A DNA stretch of 64,000 bases. It comes from SM1-73 sp964588305. GTDB taxonomy: Bacteria > Zixibacteria > MSB-5A5 > SM1-73. Location: the NCBI GenBank assembly GCA_964588305.1, contig CAZPOP010000002.1:131898-195897 (forward strand), in the 5' to 3' direction. The notes beneath the pieces are model-generated. The model was given only the letters and a program-made list of their open reading frames with translations. It did no database searches and was not told the DNA's origin. The position numbers and the translations under genes were made by a program. Within the stretch, counting starts at the first letter, position 1. Every line of letters begins with the position of its first letter. Positions 52,243 to 61,600 of the stretch are shown in pieces.

Positions 52243-52491
52243 TCACTTCGTATCTGCGGGTTTGTCGGGATCGGCTACAACTGCAGATGAGACTGTTTTG
52301 TTCAAGGATTCGATCAGCTCATCCACGGAAACGCCGTGCGCTAAAGCTCCCTGTTCGATTGTCTCCGACACGGCAAGGTGACAGCCAAAACAATGCATTC
52401 CGTATTCAAAAAACGTCTTGACCGTCTCCGGATACTTCTTCAAGACCTCGCCAAAAGTCATATCCTTGTTTATCTTGTTGTCCTCAGTCAC
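52243..52491 (-). CDS. DUF1858-domain small redox-like protein
   Basis: This is 82 residues. The ribosome site decides the start: AGGAGG at 52505-52500 lies 8 bases before the GTG at 52491, whereas the frame's first GTG at 52500 overlaps it. The domain reads INKDMTFGEVLKKYPETVKTFFEYGMHCFGCHLA, then ETIEQGALAHGVSVDELIESLN, which is the DUF1858 signature with a CxxC (CFGC) that could bind metal or form a disulfide. Such proteins often sit beside hybrid-cluster or Fe-S proteins. Here it lies between nadA and the ETF-linked Fe-S oxidoreductase; a role in redox or cluster delivery is inference. Confidence 0.8.
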   Translation of the reverse strand: MTEDNKINKDMTFGEVLKKYPETVKTFFEYGMHCFGCHLAVSETIEQGALAHGVSVDELIESLNKTVSSAVVADPDKPADTK

Positions 52492-52997
52492 GAAACTCAC
52501 CTCCTGAATTATTCTGTTTATGCTTGCCGCTGCTTACGCAATCTCACAATCACAAGATCAACGTGTAAATGAAGCCAGAAATTAACTTCGTGCTTCTGCT
52601 TGTGAAGCTGCAACTCTCCCAAGCCAATTCGCTTCTCTAAAAACTACTCTGGTCACACGCAAAATATTGGACTCTTGACTCTGTTTTTGCATTGAAAACT
52701 CTGCACATCCAAAAAGCCCAGACTTTCGGCCTCAAGATAGCCAAATTGGGCACGAAGTCAAGTACATAGATCAAAAGAGTTGACGTAAAATCACGCTTAG
52801 AGGATCCGCTGATTGAGCCTTTCCTTCTAATGCTTGATCCAGCTCTTGAATCAGAATGAGGAAGTTTTTCAGGCAGGCAAAATCCTCTTTTTGGTCATTT
52901 CAGGGAAACCGAAAGTGCCCCCTTTTTGCTGGGCTTGCTGTGAAATAGGTATTGATTTATTTCTTTGCTGTTCTCTTCGAGGCATGTTGAAAGCTAT
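52492..52997. other. Intergenic stretch without a gene
   Basis: About 500 bases between the DUF1858 gene and the end of the ETF operon. No coding frame with plausible composition, no terminator with a clear T-run and no repeat were found apart from the ribosome site at its start. Confidence 0.4.
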
Positions 52998-55010
52998 CTA
53001 TAATGCTTTCTCCACCAATTCAGCCACATCGAAGGCGGAAATCAATTGCTCCATTTCTTTTTCCTTGATCCCGTCTCCCAGCATGGTAAGACAATATGGA
53101 CACGCAGTTGCCAGGACCGAGGCATTGGTCTCGACGGCTTGCTCCACTCGCATCTGGTTTATTCTTTTGCCCAAAGTTTCCTCCATCCACATCCTTCCTC
53201 CGCCTGCTCCGCAACAAAAGCTTCTATCTCTATTTCGCTTCATCTCAGACACTCTGGTATCCTCTATGGATTCCAGAAGCTTCCTAGGAGCATCATATAT
53301 ATCGTTATATCGACCCAGGTAGCAGGAATCATGATAGACCACGCTCATTTCCACGCCGGTGCTCAATTTCAATTTCTTCTTTTGAATCAGGTCCCAGAGG
53401 AATTCGGTATGATGGAACACCTCATATTTCCCCCCGAACTGGGGATACTCGTTCTTGAAGGTGTTGAAGCAGTGGGGGCAATAGGTGATGATCTTTTTTA
53501 TCCCATATTTGTTGAACACCTCGATCTGCTGCTGCATCAAAATCTGAGCCAGATATTCATTTCCCATGCGCCGCGCGGTTTCACCGCAGCACATCTCCTC
53601 GGCTCCCAGGATTCCAAAATTCACGCCAGCTTTTTCCAGAAGATTGACCAGAGTTCTGCTCACCTTTTTGTTTCGCTCATCAAAAGAGCCGGCACACCCC
53701 ACCCAGAAGAGGTAATCGACATCTCTGTCTTCCGCAACAATCTTGACCTTCAGGTCTTTGGCCCAGTCCCCGCGTGTGGCAAAGCCGATGGCCCAGGGAT
53801 TATAGTTGGTCTCCATGTTTTTGAAAAAGAGCTTAACTTCCGGGGCGAACTTGCTTTCCATTAACACCAAATGTCGTCTCAGGTCCACCACCTTATCCAC
53901 CACCTCCACAAAAACCGGGCAGACTTCCTGGCAGGCACCGCAGGTGGTGCAGGCCCACAATTCGTCCTCGGTGATTACACTGCCAGATATTGATGGGCTT
54001 TGATCTTCAGAAGTCTCCTTTTGTGAAGAAGTCTTTCCTTGTAACACCAAATGATCTTTCAAGTCCTGAATCACTTTCTTGGGTGATAGGGGCTTCTCAC
54101 TCAAGTAAGCAGGGCAGTTATCCTGACATCTGCCGCATCGGGTGCAGGCATCGGTGTCAAAGAGCTGCTTCCACGTGAATTCTGAGAGCTTTGCCACCCC
54201 AAAAGTCTCTGCGTTTTCAATATCCAGAATGGGCGCAACCTCGCCCTTGGGAGAAAAGGACCTGAAAAACTGATTCAAAGGTGAGGAGATCAGATGCAGG
54301 AGTCTTGAATAAGAGATATACCCGATAAATCCGAAAGCTAAGATTATATGAATCCACCAGGAGACCAGATGAAGGCTCTCAGCAGAACCTCCGCTTGATC
54401 CCAATGCCACGAAGAGTTTACTGAACTGCCAGCCCACAAAAGACCAACGTTCGAATTCGGGGGAATTGGATGCGATTCGCAGCCCCTCATTGGTGAATCC
54501 GGTGAGCAGGATGACCAGCAATACAATTAAGACCAGGGCATCCTCAAACTTGTTGTCCAGTCTCTCCGGCTTGAGAACATATCTTCTGAATAACGCCAAA
54601 AGCACGCCGATTATGGCCAGGAGGCCGAAGAGGTCCAAAAGAAAGGAGAAGATAAGGTAGAAGTTGCCAGAGATGAAGATTTTGTCAAAGAGAAGTTTGG
54701 TGAAGTCTTCCTGGACAAAGATGAGAACGGTTCCGATGAAAAGAACCAGAAATCCCGAGAACAGAAAAAGATGCATTATTCCCGGATAAGGCTCCTTCAG
54801 AATGCGTTTATGGCCCAAGCCAAAAAGGAGAAATGAAACGATTCTTTTGAAGGGTTTGTCAATCCGGTTCTCAGGTTTTCCAATTCGCCAGAGCCGGATG
54901 TGCCTGACCAATCCGTAGATCAAGATTACCAGGACGATCAAGCCCAAGAGATAAACCGGGATGCGAACTCCCGATCCCACGTTCCAAAATATCTCACGAG
55001 TGATTTCCAT
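52998..55010 (-). CDS. ETF-linked membrane Fe-S oxidoreductase (heterodisulfide-reductase-like, FadF/EMO type)
   Basis: This 670-residue protein has about six N-terminal membrane helices (to residue ~242) of the NarI-like b-type cytochrome kind. Two 4Fe-4S ferredoxin motifs follow, Cys289/292/295/299 (CTRCGRCQDNCP) and Cys354/357/360/364 (CTTCGACQEVCP). Two cysteine-rich CCG domains come last (MCCGETARR with CPHCFNTF; HDSCYLGRYND with FCCGAGGGR and CPYCLTML). This architecture moves electrons from ETF into the quinone pool. It is third in the operon after etfB and etfA, 143 bases downstream of etfA with a twin-hairpin repeat between. It probably serves acyl-CoA or amino-acid oxidation. Confidence 0.88.
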   Translation of the reverse strand: MEITREIFWNVGSGVRIPVYLLGLIVLVILIYGLVRHIRLWRIGKPENRIDKPFKRIVSFLLFGLGHKRILKEPYPGIMHLFLFSGFLVLFIGTVLIFVQEDFTKLLFDKIFISGNFYLIFSFLLDLFGLLAIIGVLLALFRRYVLKPERLDNKFEDALVLIVLLVILLTGFTNEGLRIASNSPEFERWSFVGWQFSKLFVALGSSGGSAESLHLVSWWIHIILAFGFIGYISYSRLLHLISSPLNQFFRSFSPKGEVAPILDIENAETFGVAKLSEFTWKQLFDTDACTRCGRCQDNCPAYLSEKPLSPKKVIQDLKDHLVLQGKTSSQKETSEDQSPSISGSVITEDELWACTTCGACQEVCPVFVEVVDKVVDLRRHLVLMESKFAPEVKLFFKNMETNYNPWAIGFATRGDWAKDLKVKIVAEDRDVDYLFWVGCAGSFDERNKKVSRTLVNLLEKAGVNFGILGAEEMCCGETARRMGNEYLAQILMQQQIEVFNKYGIKKIITYCPHCFNTFKNEYPQFGGKYEVFHHTEFLWDLIQKKKLKLSTGVEMSVVYHDSCYLGRYNDIYDAPRKLLESIEDTRVSEMKRNRDRSFCCGAGGGRMWMEETLGKRINQMRVEQAVETNASVLATACPYCLTMLGDGIKEKEMEQLISAFDVAELVEKAL

Positions 55011-55081
55011 AGCTTCTAACCTTTGAACCTCGCATTTTTACTCTGAAATTTAAACTCTTCAGTCTTTTCCCTCGCCGGGTA

Positions 55082-55125
55082 GGCAAGCCTTTATGGCTTG
55101 CCAGCCAAGGCGTAAAGCCTTGGCT
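55082..55125. repeat. Two back-to-back hairpins in the etfA-oxidoreductase gap
   Basis: GGCAAGCC/GGCTTGCC (55082-55089, 55095-55102) is followed directly by AGCCAAGGC/GCCTTGGCT (55103-55111, 55117-55125), each with a 5-base loop. A related CAGGCT-CT-AGCCTG palindrome lies at 56208-56221 in the next gap. They could stabilise or process the operon mRNA. Confidence 0.65.
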
Positions 55126-55153
55126 ACGCGCTTCAAACTTTGAACTCTAAACT

Positions 55154-56155
55154 TTAGCTTTGTTCCTTTACCTTCCTAATCTCCTCTGCCAGCAGAGGAA
55201 CCGCGGCAAACAGATCGGCCACGATGCCAAAATCTGCAACTTCAAAAATGGGAGCTTCGGGGTCTTTGTTAATGGCCACAATGCACTTTGCCGTACGCAT
55301 GCCGGCAAGATGCTGAATGGCCCCGGAGATGCCGCAGGCAACATAAAGAGAAGGATTCACAACCTTTCCGGTTTGCCCCACCTGTATATCGTGCGGGGCA
55401 AAGCCGGAGTCCACCGCCGACCTGGAGGCCCCTACCGCCGCTCCTTCGCCCAACACGGAGGCGAGCTCCTCCAGAATTTTGAAGCTCTCGGTATTCTTCA
55501 TCCCCCTTCCTCCGGAAACGATCACGCTGGCCTCCGTCAAATCGACCTTCTCTCCCGCGGTCTTCACCAGCTCTTTTATTACCGCCCTCAGATCATCGGG
55601 TTTGACCTCGACTTTAACCTTCTCGATCTCAGCCTTCTTGGACTCTTGGGGTTTCTCAACCTCCACAACGTTAGGTCTTAAAGCAGCCATCTGCGGTCTG
55701 GCTTCTGGTGTCATTGTGTCGACCAGAACTTTTCCCGCATACATTGGTCTTTTTGCTATCAAGTGACCGTCGTGGTTGATCTCAAGCCCGACACAGTCTG
55801 ATGCTAAACCGGTTTGCAGCCGCGCCGCCACCCTGGGCAAAAGGTCCTTTCCCTGGGCAGTGGCCCCACCTAAGAGAATGGATGGCTGGTGAGCTTTAGC
55901 TAGATTGGCTATCACCTTTGTATAGCCTTCGCTTGAATAGTTTTTCAATATCTCATCATCGAAGACGAATATCTTCTCTGCCCCGAAAGCCTCAAGCTCT
56001 GCTGCCAGTTTTTCTACCTCATGCCCTAAGAGAATTGCGGCTAATGGCTGACCGATTTTTGAAGCCAATTGTCTGCCGATGGTCAGGAGTTCAAGTGAGA
56101 CCTTTTTTAGCTTCGCTTCCCTCTGTTCTGCAATGATCCATACTCCGTTAGACAT
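55154..56155 (-). CDS. etfA: Electron transfer flavoprotein, alpha subunit
   Basis: This is a 333-residue FAD-binding subunit. The C-terminal FAD domain has SVIVSGGRGMKNTESFKIL, GAAVGASRSAVDSGFAPHDIQVGQTGKVVNPSLYVACGISGAIQHLAGM and CIVAINKDPEAPIFEVADFGIVAD, the hallmark of EtfA. The N-terminal half (VWIIAEQREAKLKKVSLELL) forms the domain shared with EtfB. It pairs with etfB upstream and feeds the membrane Fe-S oxidoreductase downstream. The sequence does not by itself tell whether the ETF is bifurcating. Confidence 0.95.
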   Translation of the reverse strand: MSNGVWIIAEQREAKLKKVSLELLTIGRQLASKIGQPLAAILLGHEVEKLAAELEAFGAEKIFVFDDEILKNYSSEGYTKVIANLAKAHQPSILLGGATAQGKDLLPRVAARLQTGLASDCVGLEINHDGHLIAKRPMYAGKVLVDTMTPEARPQMAALRPNVVEVEKPQESKKAEIEKVKVEVKPDDLRAVIKELVKTAGEKVDLTEASVIVSGGRGMKNTESFKILEELASVLGEGAAVGASRSAVDSGFAPHDIQVGQTGKVVNPSLYVACGISGAIQHLAGMRTAKCIVAINKDPEAPIFEVADFGIVADLFAAVPLLAEEIRKVKEQS

Positions 56156-56253
56156 CTTTTTATTCCTTTCTGGATTTCATAGCTTTTGTCTGTCGTTGCG
56201 GTAGCCGCAGGCTCTAGCCTGTGATCAATTCCGCGGAGCTACCAAACAGACCA

Positions 56254-57048
56254 TCAGATCGATTTCGCCTCGGTGTGAAGCCAGGCCACCAGTTGGGCCA
56301 CGATCTCCTTAGGTTCTCCTTCAATCTTCTTTCCCGCTTTTCTTTCCGGGGGAAGCGAATAATTCATGGTTTTCAGCTTGGATCCTTTCTCCCCGACCTC
56401 ATCTGCACTAATCCCCAAAGTAGCCAAATTGACTTCTTTGATCGGTTTCTTCTTTGCCTTCATGATTCCCGGCAAGGATGCGTATCTTGGCTCATTCAGA
56501 CCTTTCTGAGCCGCAATAACTGCTGGCAGCTTGATCTCAATGATCTCCTGGATGCCTCCTTCGGTTTCCCTTTTTACGGTGGCACTCTTCTGGTCCTCTG
56601 CCACTTCTAATCCTGTCACCACCGATGCATAGGGCAAATCCGAGGTCTCAGCCAGACAGGCAAATACCTGGCTGCAATCAAAATCGACCGCTTGTTTTCC
56701 GGCCAGAATCAGATCATATTTCAATTCCTTTATGCCTCCGGCTAAAATCTTGGCGGTGGTCAAACTGTCCGAACCCTCAAAGGCGGGATCGTTCAAGTGA
56801 ATGGCATCGTCGGCGCCCATAGCCAATGCGGTGCGTATGGCTTCGGTGGCTTTTTGCGGACCCATACAGACGATAGTCACCGTCCCCCCGAATTTCTCCT
56901 TGAGTTTTAAGGCTTCCTCCACCGCATATTCGTCAAATGGATTCATCACGTACTTTATCCCCTGGGCCTCGATTCCGGTTCCTTCCGGGTTTATCTTTAT
57001 CTTGCTCTCGGTATCCGGAACCTGCTTCATGCAAACCACAATATTCAT
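56254..57048 (-). CDS. etfB: Electron transfer flavoprotein, beta subunit
   Basis: This is 264 residues from the ATG at 57048, which has GGAGG just upstream; an extension to 57117 runs through the promoter and is rejected. The opening MNIVVCMKQVPDTESKIKINP and NPFDEYAVEEALKLKE, the central DLILAGKQAVDFDCSQVFACLAE and the loop KGLNEPRYASLPGIMKAKKKPI are standard EtfB. It is the first gene of the operon. It takes electrons from acyl-CoA or other dehydrogenases, none of which lies in this window. Confidence 0.95.
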   Translation of the reverse strand: MNIVVCMKQVPDTESKIKINPEGTGIEAQGIKYVMNPFDEYAVEEALKLKEKFGGTVTIVCMGPQKATEAIRTALAMGADDAIHLNDPAFEGSDSLTTAKILAGGIKELKYDLILAGKQAVDFDCSQVFACLAETSDLPYASVVTGLEVAEDQKSATVKRETEGGIQEIIEIKLPAVIAAQKGLNEPRYASLPGIMKAKKKPIKEVNLATLGISADEVGEKGSKLKTMNYSLPPERKAGKKIEGEPKEIVAQLVAWLHTEAKSI

Positions 57049-57084
57049 GGTATAACCTCCTTCAAGCTTGAGAAAACTTTCACA

Positions 57085-57113
57085 AAAATAACCAAAGATC
57101 GCGCTGTTGTCAA
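57085..57113 (-). promoter_or_regulatory. Promoter of the etf operon
   Basis: On the minus strand TTGACA (57113-57108), 17 bases, then TATTTT (57090-57085), ending 37 bases before the etfB start. It begins directly after the terminator of the preceding gene. Confidence 0.6.
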
Positions 57114-57115
57114 AC

Positions 57116-57148
57116 AAAAAACTGCCAGAAGCGCTACTGCTCTGGCAG
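57116..57148 (-). terminator. Terminator between the CBS-like gene and the etf operon
   Basis: CTGCCAGA (57122-57129) pairs with TCTGGCAG (57141-57148). On the minus strand the stem is followed by six T (57121-57116). Confidence 0.75.
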
Positions 57149-57218
57149 CTTTGGCAAAATCTCCACAGCTGTTTGTTGTCTCCGGGGTACTCTTACTCCG
57201 ATCCAGCATCGTAGGTCT

Positions 57219-57311
57219 GTCATTGCGAGGAGTGGAGCGACGAAGCAATCCCACTTAACTTCAACTATTCGGAGATTGCTTCGTTCCGATTTCATCGGAA
57301 CTCGCAATGAC
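57219..57311. repeat. GTCATTGCGAG-type miniature inverted repeat
   Basis: The ends GTCATTGCGAG (57219-57229) and CTCGCAATGAC (57301-57311) are perfect inverted copies. A second inner pair, ACGAAGCAATC (57240-57250) and GATTGCTTCGT (57274-57284), also matches. This word set recurs in many bacterial genomes. No transposase is nearby. Confidence 0.75.
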
Positions 57312-57354
57312 GATTATGGCAGGGTTATTTTTGAAACAGCGGTGCTATTTGCTC

Positions 57355-58323
57355 TTACAAAAACCCCTTCTCCTTCATCCACTCATCATTGAAAATCTTG
57401 CTCAAGTACCTTGCTCCCGCGTCGGCAAGGACTGCCACGACAATTTGATCTTCGCTCAAATTCTGGGCCACCTTCAGAGCTGCCCAAGCTACGCCTCCGC
57501 TTGAACCCCCGGCGAAGATTCCCTCTTCACGGGCCAGTCGCCTGGCCATCAGGAAGCAATCCTTGTCGGTTACCTGGATCACATCGTCCATTACGTCAAA
57601 ATGCATGGTGGGAACGACCATGTCTTCCCCGATTCCTTCCACCATATAAACATGAGGCTCAATCAACTTCTTGGTCTTGAAATAGTCATGAAAAACCGAA
57701 CCCACAGGGTCGACACCGATGGCTTTGATCTTAGGATTTCTCTCCTTCAGGAAGCGAGCCGTCCCGGACATGGTTCCTCCTGTCCCTATTCCTATCACCA
57801 CATAATCCAGTTTCCCTTCTGTCTGTTCCCAGATCTCGGGACCGGTGGTTTTGTAGTGTGCCTCGGGATTTTTCTGGTTGAAATACTGCTCCAGGATAAC
57901 GCTGCCGGGAGTCTCGGAATGGATTCTTCTGGCCACCTCATAGTAACTCTCCGGAGAATCGGGAGGAACGTCGGTAGGAGTAACTATCACCTCAGCCCCG
58001 AAAGCTTTGAGCAGGTCGATCTTCTCCTGGCTCATCTTATCCGGTATGGTGAAGATCGCCTTGTATCCTTTGGCTGCCGCATACATGGCAATCCCTACTC
58101 CGGTATTTCCCGAGGTGGCCTCCACTATGGTTCCACCCTGTTTTAACTCTCCCTTTTTCTCCTTCTCCTCAAGCATATAAAAGGCCATACGGTCTTTCAC
58201 GCTTCCACCGGGGTTCAAAAACTCCAGTTTGGCCAAAACCAAGGCTTTGATTCCTTTGGTGACTCGATTCAATTTAACTAAAGGAGTGTCTCCTACTAAG
58301 TCTGGAACGTTCTCATAATACAT
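57355..58323 (-). CDS. PLP-dependent cysteine synthase / cystathionine beta-synthase catalytic-domain protein
   Basis: This is a 322-residue fold-type II PLP enzyme. The PLP lysine is Lys43 in NPGGSVKDR, the substrate loop is TSGNTGVG (about 70-77), and the phosphate loop is GTGGTMSG. The C-terminal region (EEGIFAGGSSGGVAWAAL, then SKIFNDEWMKEKGFL) resembles the catalytic domain of cystathionine beta-synthase more than classical CysK. No heme or CBS regulatory domains are present. It either makes cysteine from O-acetylserine and sulfide or condenses serine with homocysteine. It is monocistronic, bounded by a terminator downstream. Confidence 0.88.
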   Translation of the reverse strand: MYYENVPDLVGDTPLVKLNRVTKGIKALVLAKLEFLNPGGSVKDRMAFYMLEEKEKKGELKQGGTIVEATSGNTGVGIAMYAAAKGYKAIFTIPDKMSQEKIDLLKAFGAEVIVTPTDVPPDSPESYYEVARRIHSETPGSVILEQYFNQKNPEAHYKTTGPEIWEQTEGKLDYVVIGIGTGGTMSGTARFLKERNPKIKAIGVDPVGSVFHDYFKTKKLIEPHVYMVEGIGEDMVVPTMHFDVMDDVIQVTDKDCFLMARRLAREEGIFAGGSSGGVAWAALKVAQNLSEDQIVVAVLADAGARYLSKIFNDEWMKEKGFL

Positions 58324-58541
58324 GTCTTCCTCCCACAGAAGAATTGCGCAAAATGCGTGTAATTGTTACTGTCAGAAAAAACTCCACCTGCAATCAGCTA
58401 AATCGTGGATGATAGACATAATAGCTAACTCTAAATATAGAAGTAAGAAGAGAGGCGTCAAGGAGTTTTTGGTGGATTTCTGAAAAGGTCATTGTGAGAC
58501 CAGTAATAAGGCGGTTTGAGCCACCCAAACTGAGAAAACAA
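58324..58541. other. Divergent intergenic region
   Basis: No gene is seen between the CBS-like gene (minus) and the M14 gene (plus). The stretch is AT-rich. Its plus-strand promoter is listed separately; I cannot fix the minus-strand promoter. Confidence 0.4.
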
Positions 58542-58569
58542 TTGACAATAGGAGAAGTTTTCGTATCTT
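58542..58569 (+). promoter_or_regulatory. Promoter for the M14 carboxypeptidase gene
   Basis: TTGACA (58542-58547), 16 bases, then TATCTT (58564-58569), about 110 bases before the ATG at 58681. It has the same box pair and spacing as in front of C25 copy B. Confidence 0.55.
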
Positions 58570-58680
58570 AGTGTAAGAAAGGTATTCTGATCGGGCTGAG
58601 AAATTAGAAGATTTTCACATAAACCTGTCGATACAGAGCATAGTATTTTTGTTCAATCGTCATTGCTGAAGGAGAGTCAG

Positions 58681-61600
58681 ATGAAGCTGAGAATCGCTTT
58701 ACTTTTCGCTTTTGTTCTGTCTTTTGTGTTTCTGTCGCAAGCGTCTTTTGCCGCCAGGAATTTTGAAGAGATCTATGCCCGGGTATGGGTCAGCTCGATT
58801 GAGGAGAAGGGAAGTCTTTTGGGAGAGAGAGGCTTAGACGTGGATGGGGCCGGACCGAACTGGGTGGATGTGGTGATCGATTCCGAAAGATTGGAGGATC
58901 TGGAAGCCAAAGGATATAACGTGGAGGTCATCTACTGGACTCCGGAAGAGAGAAACATTGATCTGTTCGGGAAGGATTGGAGTCTCCAATTCACCACCTA
59001 TACAGCAATGGTAACCCAAATGCAGCAAGCTGCGGCGGATCATCCCGACATCCTGATTCTGGATACCCTGGGTTACTCAGTTCAGAATCGGATGATTTTG
59101 GGAGTCAAGATCAGCGGGAATCCGGACCAGGAGGAGAACGAGCCGGAATTCCGGATCATCGGATGCCACCATGGAAACGAATACATGTCCGTGGAGATGG
59201 CACTTCTTATGATGGATTATCTCACCGACAACTACGGATCGGACCCTCAGGCAACGCATCTGGTAGACGATCTGGAGATCTGGATCATCCCCATGATGAA
59301 TCCGGATGGGCGCACTGCCGGCAGCAGGGTTAATGCCAATGGTGTGGACCTTAACAGAGACTATGGCTACATGTGGAAAGGTTTAACGCCAGATATTTTC
59401 TCTCAGATAGAGACGAGAGTCATAAGGGAACATGGCATGAAAAACAACTTTTCTATTTCTCTGTCTTTTCATACTTCCGGCGACATAGTGAACTATGTGT
59501 GGAACTACAAAGATTTCCCGGTAGCCGACAGCGCCTTCATAGTGGATATCTCTATGGAATATGGCTCCTACAATGGTTATTGGGTGGTGGAAGGATATAA
59601 CTGGTACGTGACTAACGGAGATTGTAATGACTGGAGCTACGGCTCCAGGGGCGACATAGATGCCACCATCGAGACCGACAACTACGATATCCCCAATGTC
59701 TGGAACCAAAACGGAGACGCCATGCTGGCGATGATGGAAAGGACCGACGATGGAGTCAGAGGGATAATCACCGACGCAGGCACCGGCGAGCCTCTGGAGG
59801 GTATGGTCAGATGCATGGAATTGGGGCTTCCCGTCTATGCTGATCCATTTGTTGGGGATTATCAGAAGAATCTTTTGCCCGGCACATACAGCTTTAAGTT
59901 CTCCGCCAACGGGTATCGAGATACCACCGTCTCCGGGGTGGTGGTAGGCGAAGGATCGCCCACCATTCTGGACGTATCGTTGAGCCGGAGCACAGAGCTT
60001 TTTGCGGTGCACGTGGTCTCCTGCTATTTCTACGATCCTTACTCCTGGCCCAATCAATACCCCAATAATCCGACCAATGCCTCAGCCGCATTGGGGCTGC
60101 CGGACGATGTCTTTGCCTCGTTGGGCAGGGGTGGGGAGATTGTCATGGACATGGGGGAGATGACGTGGATCCATGACAGGGATGGAGACGATTTCACGGT
60201 CCACGAGACAGGTCCCACTTCCGACGGGTACTTAGTCTATTGGAGTGACGAGCCGTATGGGGGTATCTGGCACTACATTGCGACTGGAGAGGGTACCGCC
60301 TCCTTCGACATCTCCTCTCAGCCCAGGGACAGTGTCAGATACTTGAAGATAGTAGATGATAATGACGGAAGCGCCACGGAATTTTATCCGGGTTGCGATA
60401 TCGATGCCATCACTCATCCCCGCCTGGCCAGCGGTCCGGAGTTGACGCTTTACAATTATTATACAGATGACGACAGCCTGGGCCAAAGCCTGGGCAACAA
60501 TGATGGGGACGTCGATTTTGGAGAGACCATCGAGCTTCCCATCGTTTTGGAAAACGTGGGAGACTCCACCGCCTTTGACGTGGAAGCGACCTTGAGCACT
60601 GCCCATCCATTGGTAAGCCTGATCGATAGCCAGGAGGTCTTCGGCGACATAGCCGGTGGGGATACCATGGCAAGCACCGATGATTTCGTTTTCTCAGTAT
60701 CCCCCGAGATGGAGGATGGTGAACTTGTCACTTTCCAGCTGGACATGACCGCGGCCAACGGCAGCTGGACCCATCCGGGGTTGAATATCCTGGTTCATGC
60801 GCCGGTTTTGGTCTACGAGTCCAACGTTATCGACGACGCTGCAGGGAATGGAAACGGTGAGCCCGACCCCGGGGAGAGCTGCGACATGACCGTGGTATTG
60901 AAGAATGAGGGGAGCCAGAAAGCGGTTCAGGTAGCTGCGGAACTTTTCTGCGGTGACCCTTATGTGACGGTAACGGCCTCCAACTCGACCTATCCCGATA
61001 TCTCTCCCGACAGCTCGGCCAGTTGCCTGGCTCCTTACCAGTTCAGCGTGGACAGCACCTGCCCGCCGGGTTACATGGCAGAGTTCACCCTGGAGATCAC
61101 CGGGCTGGGTCCTTACTCCGCTTCCGATACTTTCCCGATGATGCTCGGCAGGAGAGCTGTCCTTCTGGTGGACGACGATGATGGAGAAAGCTATGATACC
61201 TTCTTTGTGTCGGCTTTGAACTCCCTGGGGATATTATACGATTTATGGAAATATGATTCCCTGGGTTCGCCCTCGGACTCGGCCCTTAGCTCCCATAAGG
61301 CAGTGGTGTGGACCACGGGAGACGATTTCGGCTCCGCGGGCAATCCTTCCACTTTGACCGCCGAAGATCAAGCCAAGCTGCAGGCATATCTGGATGGCGG
61401 TGGCAAGCTCTTCTTATCCAGCCAGGACTTCTTATACGACAACGATCCCAACGATTTCATCATCGATTATCTGCATGTGGCGGGGCACAGCGATGATCAG
61501 GGGATAAATTCAGTAGCCGGGGTCTCAGGCGATACCATATCTGATGGCATGAGCATCTCTTTGAGCTATCCTTTCACCAATCTCTCCGATTACATAGTCC

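Noticed and set aside
52834..53864. Plus-strand frames over the Fe-S oxidoreductase gene
   Set aside because: They are antisense shadows of a gene with unambiguous Fe-S and CCG motifs.
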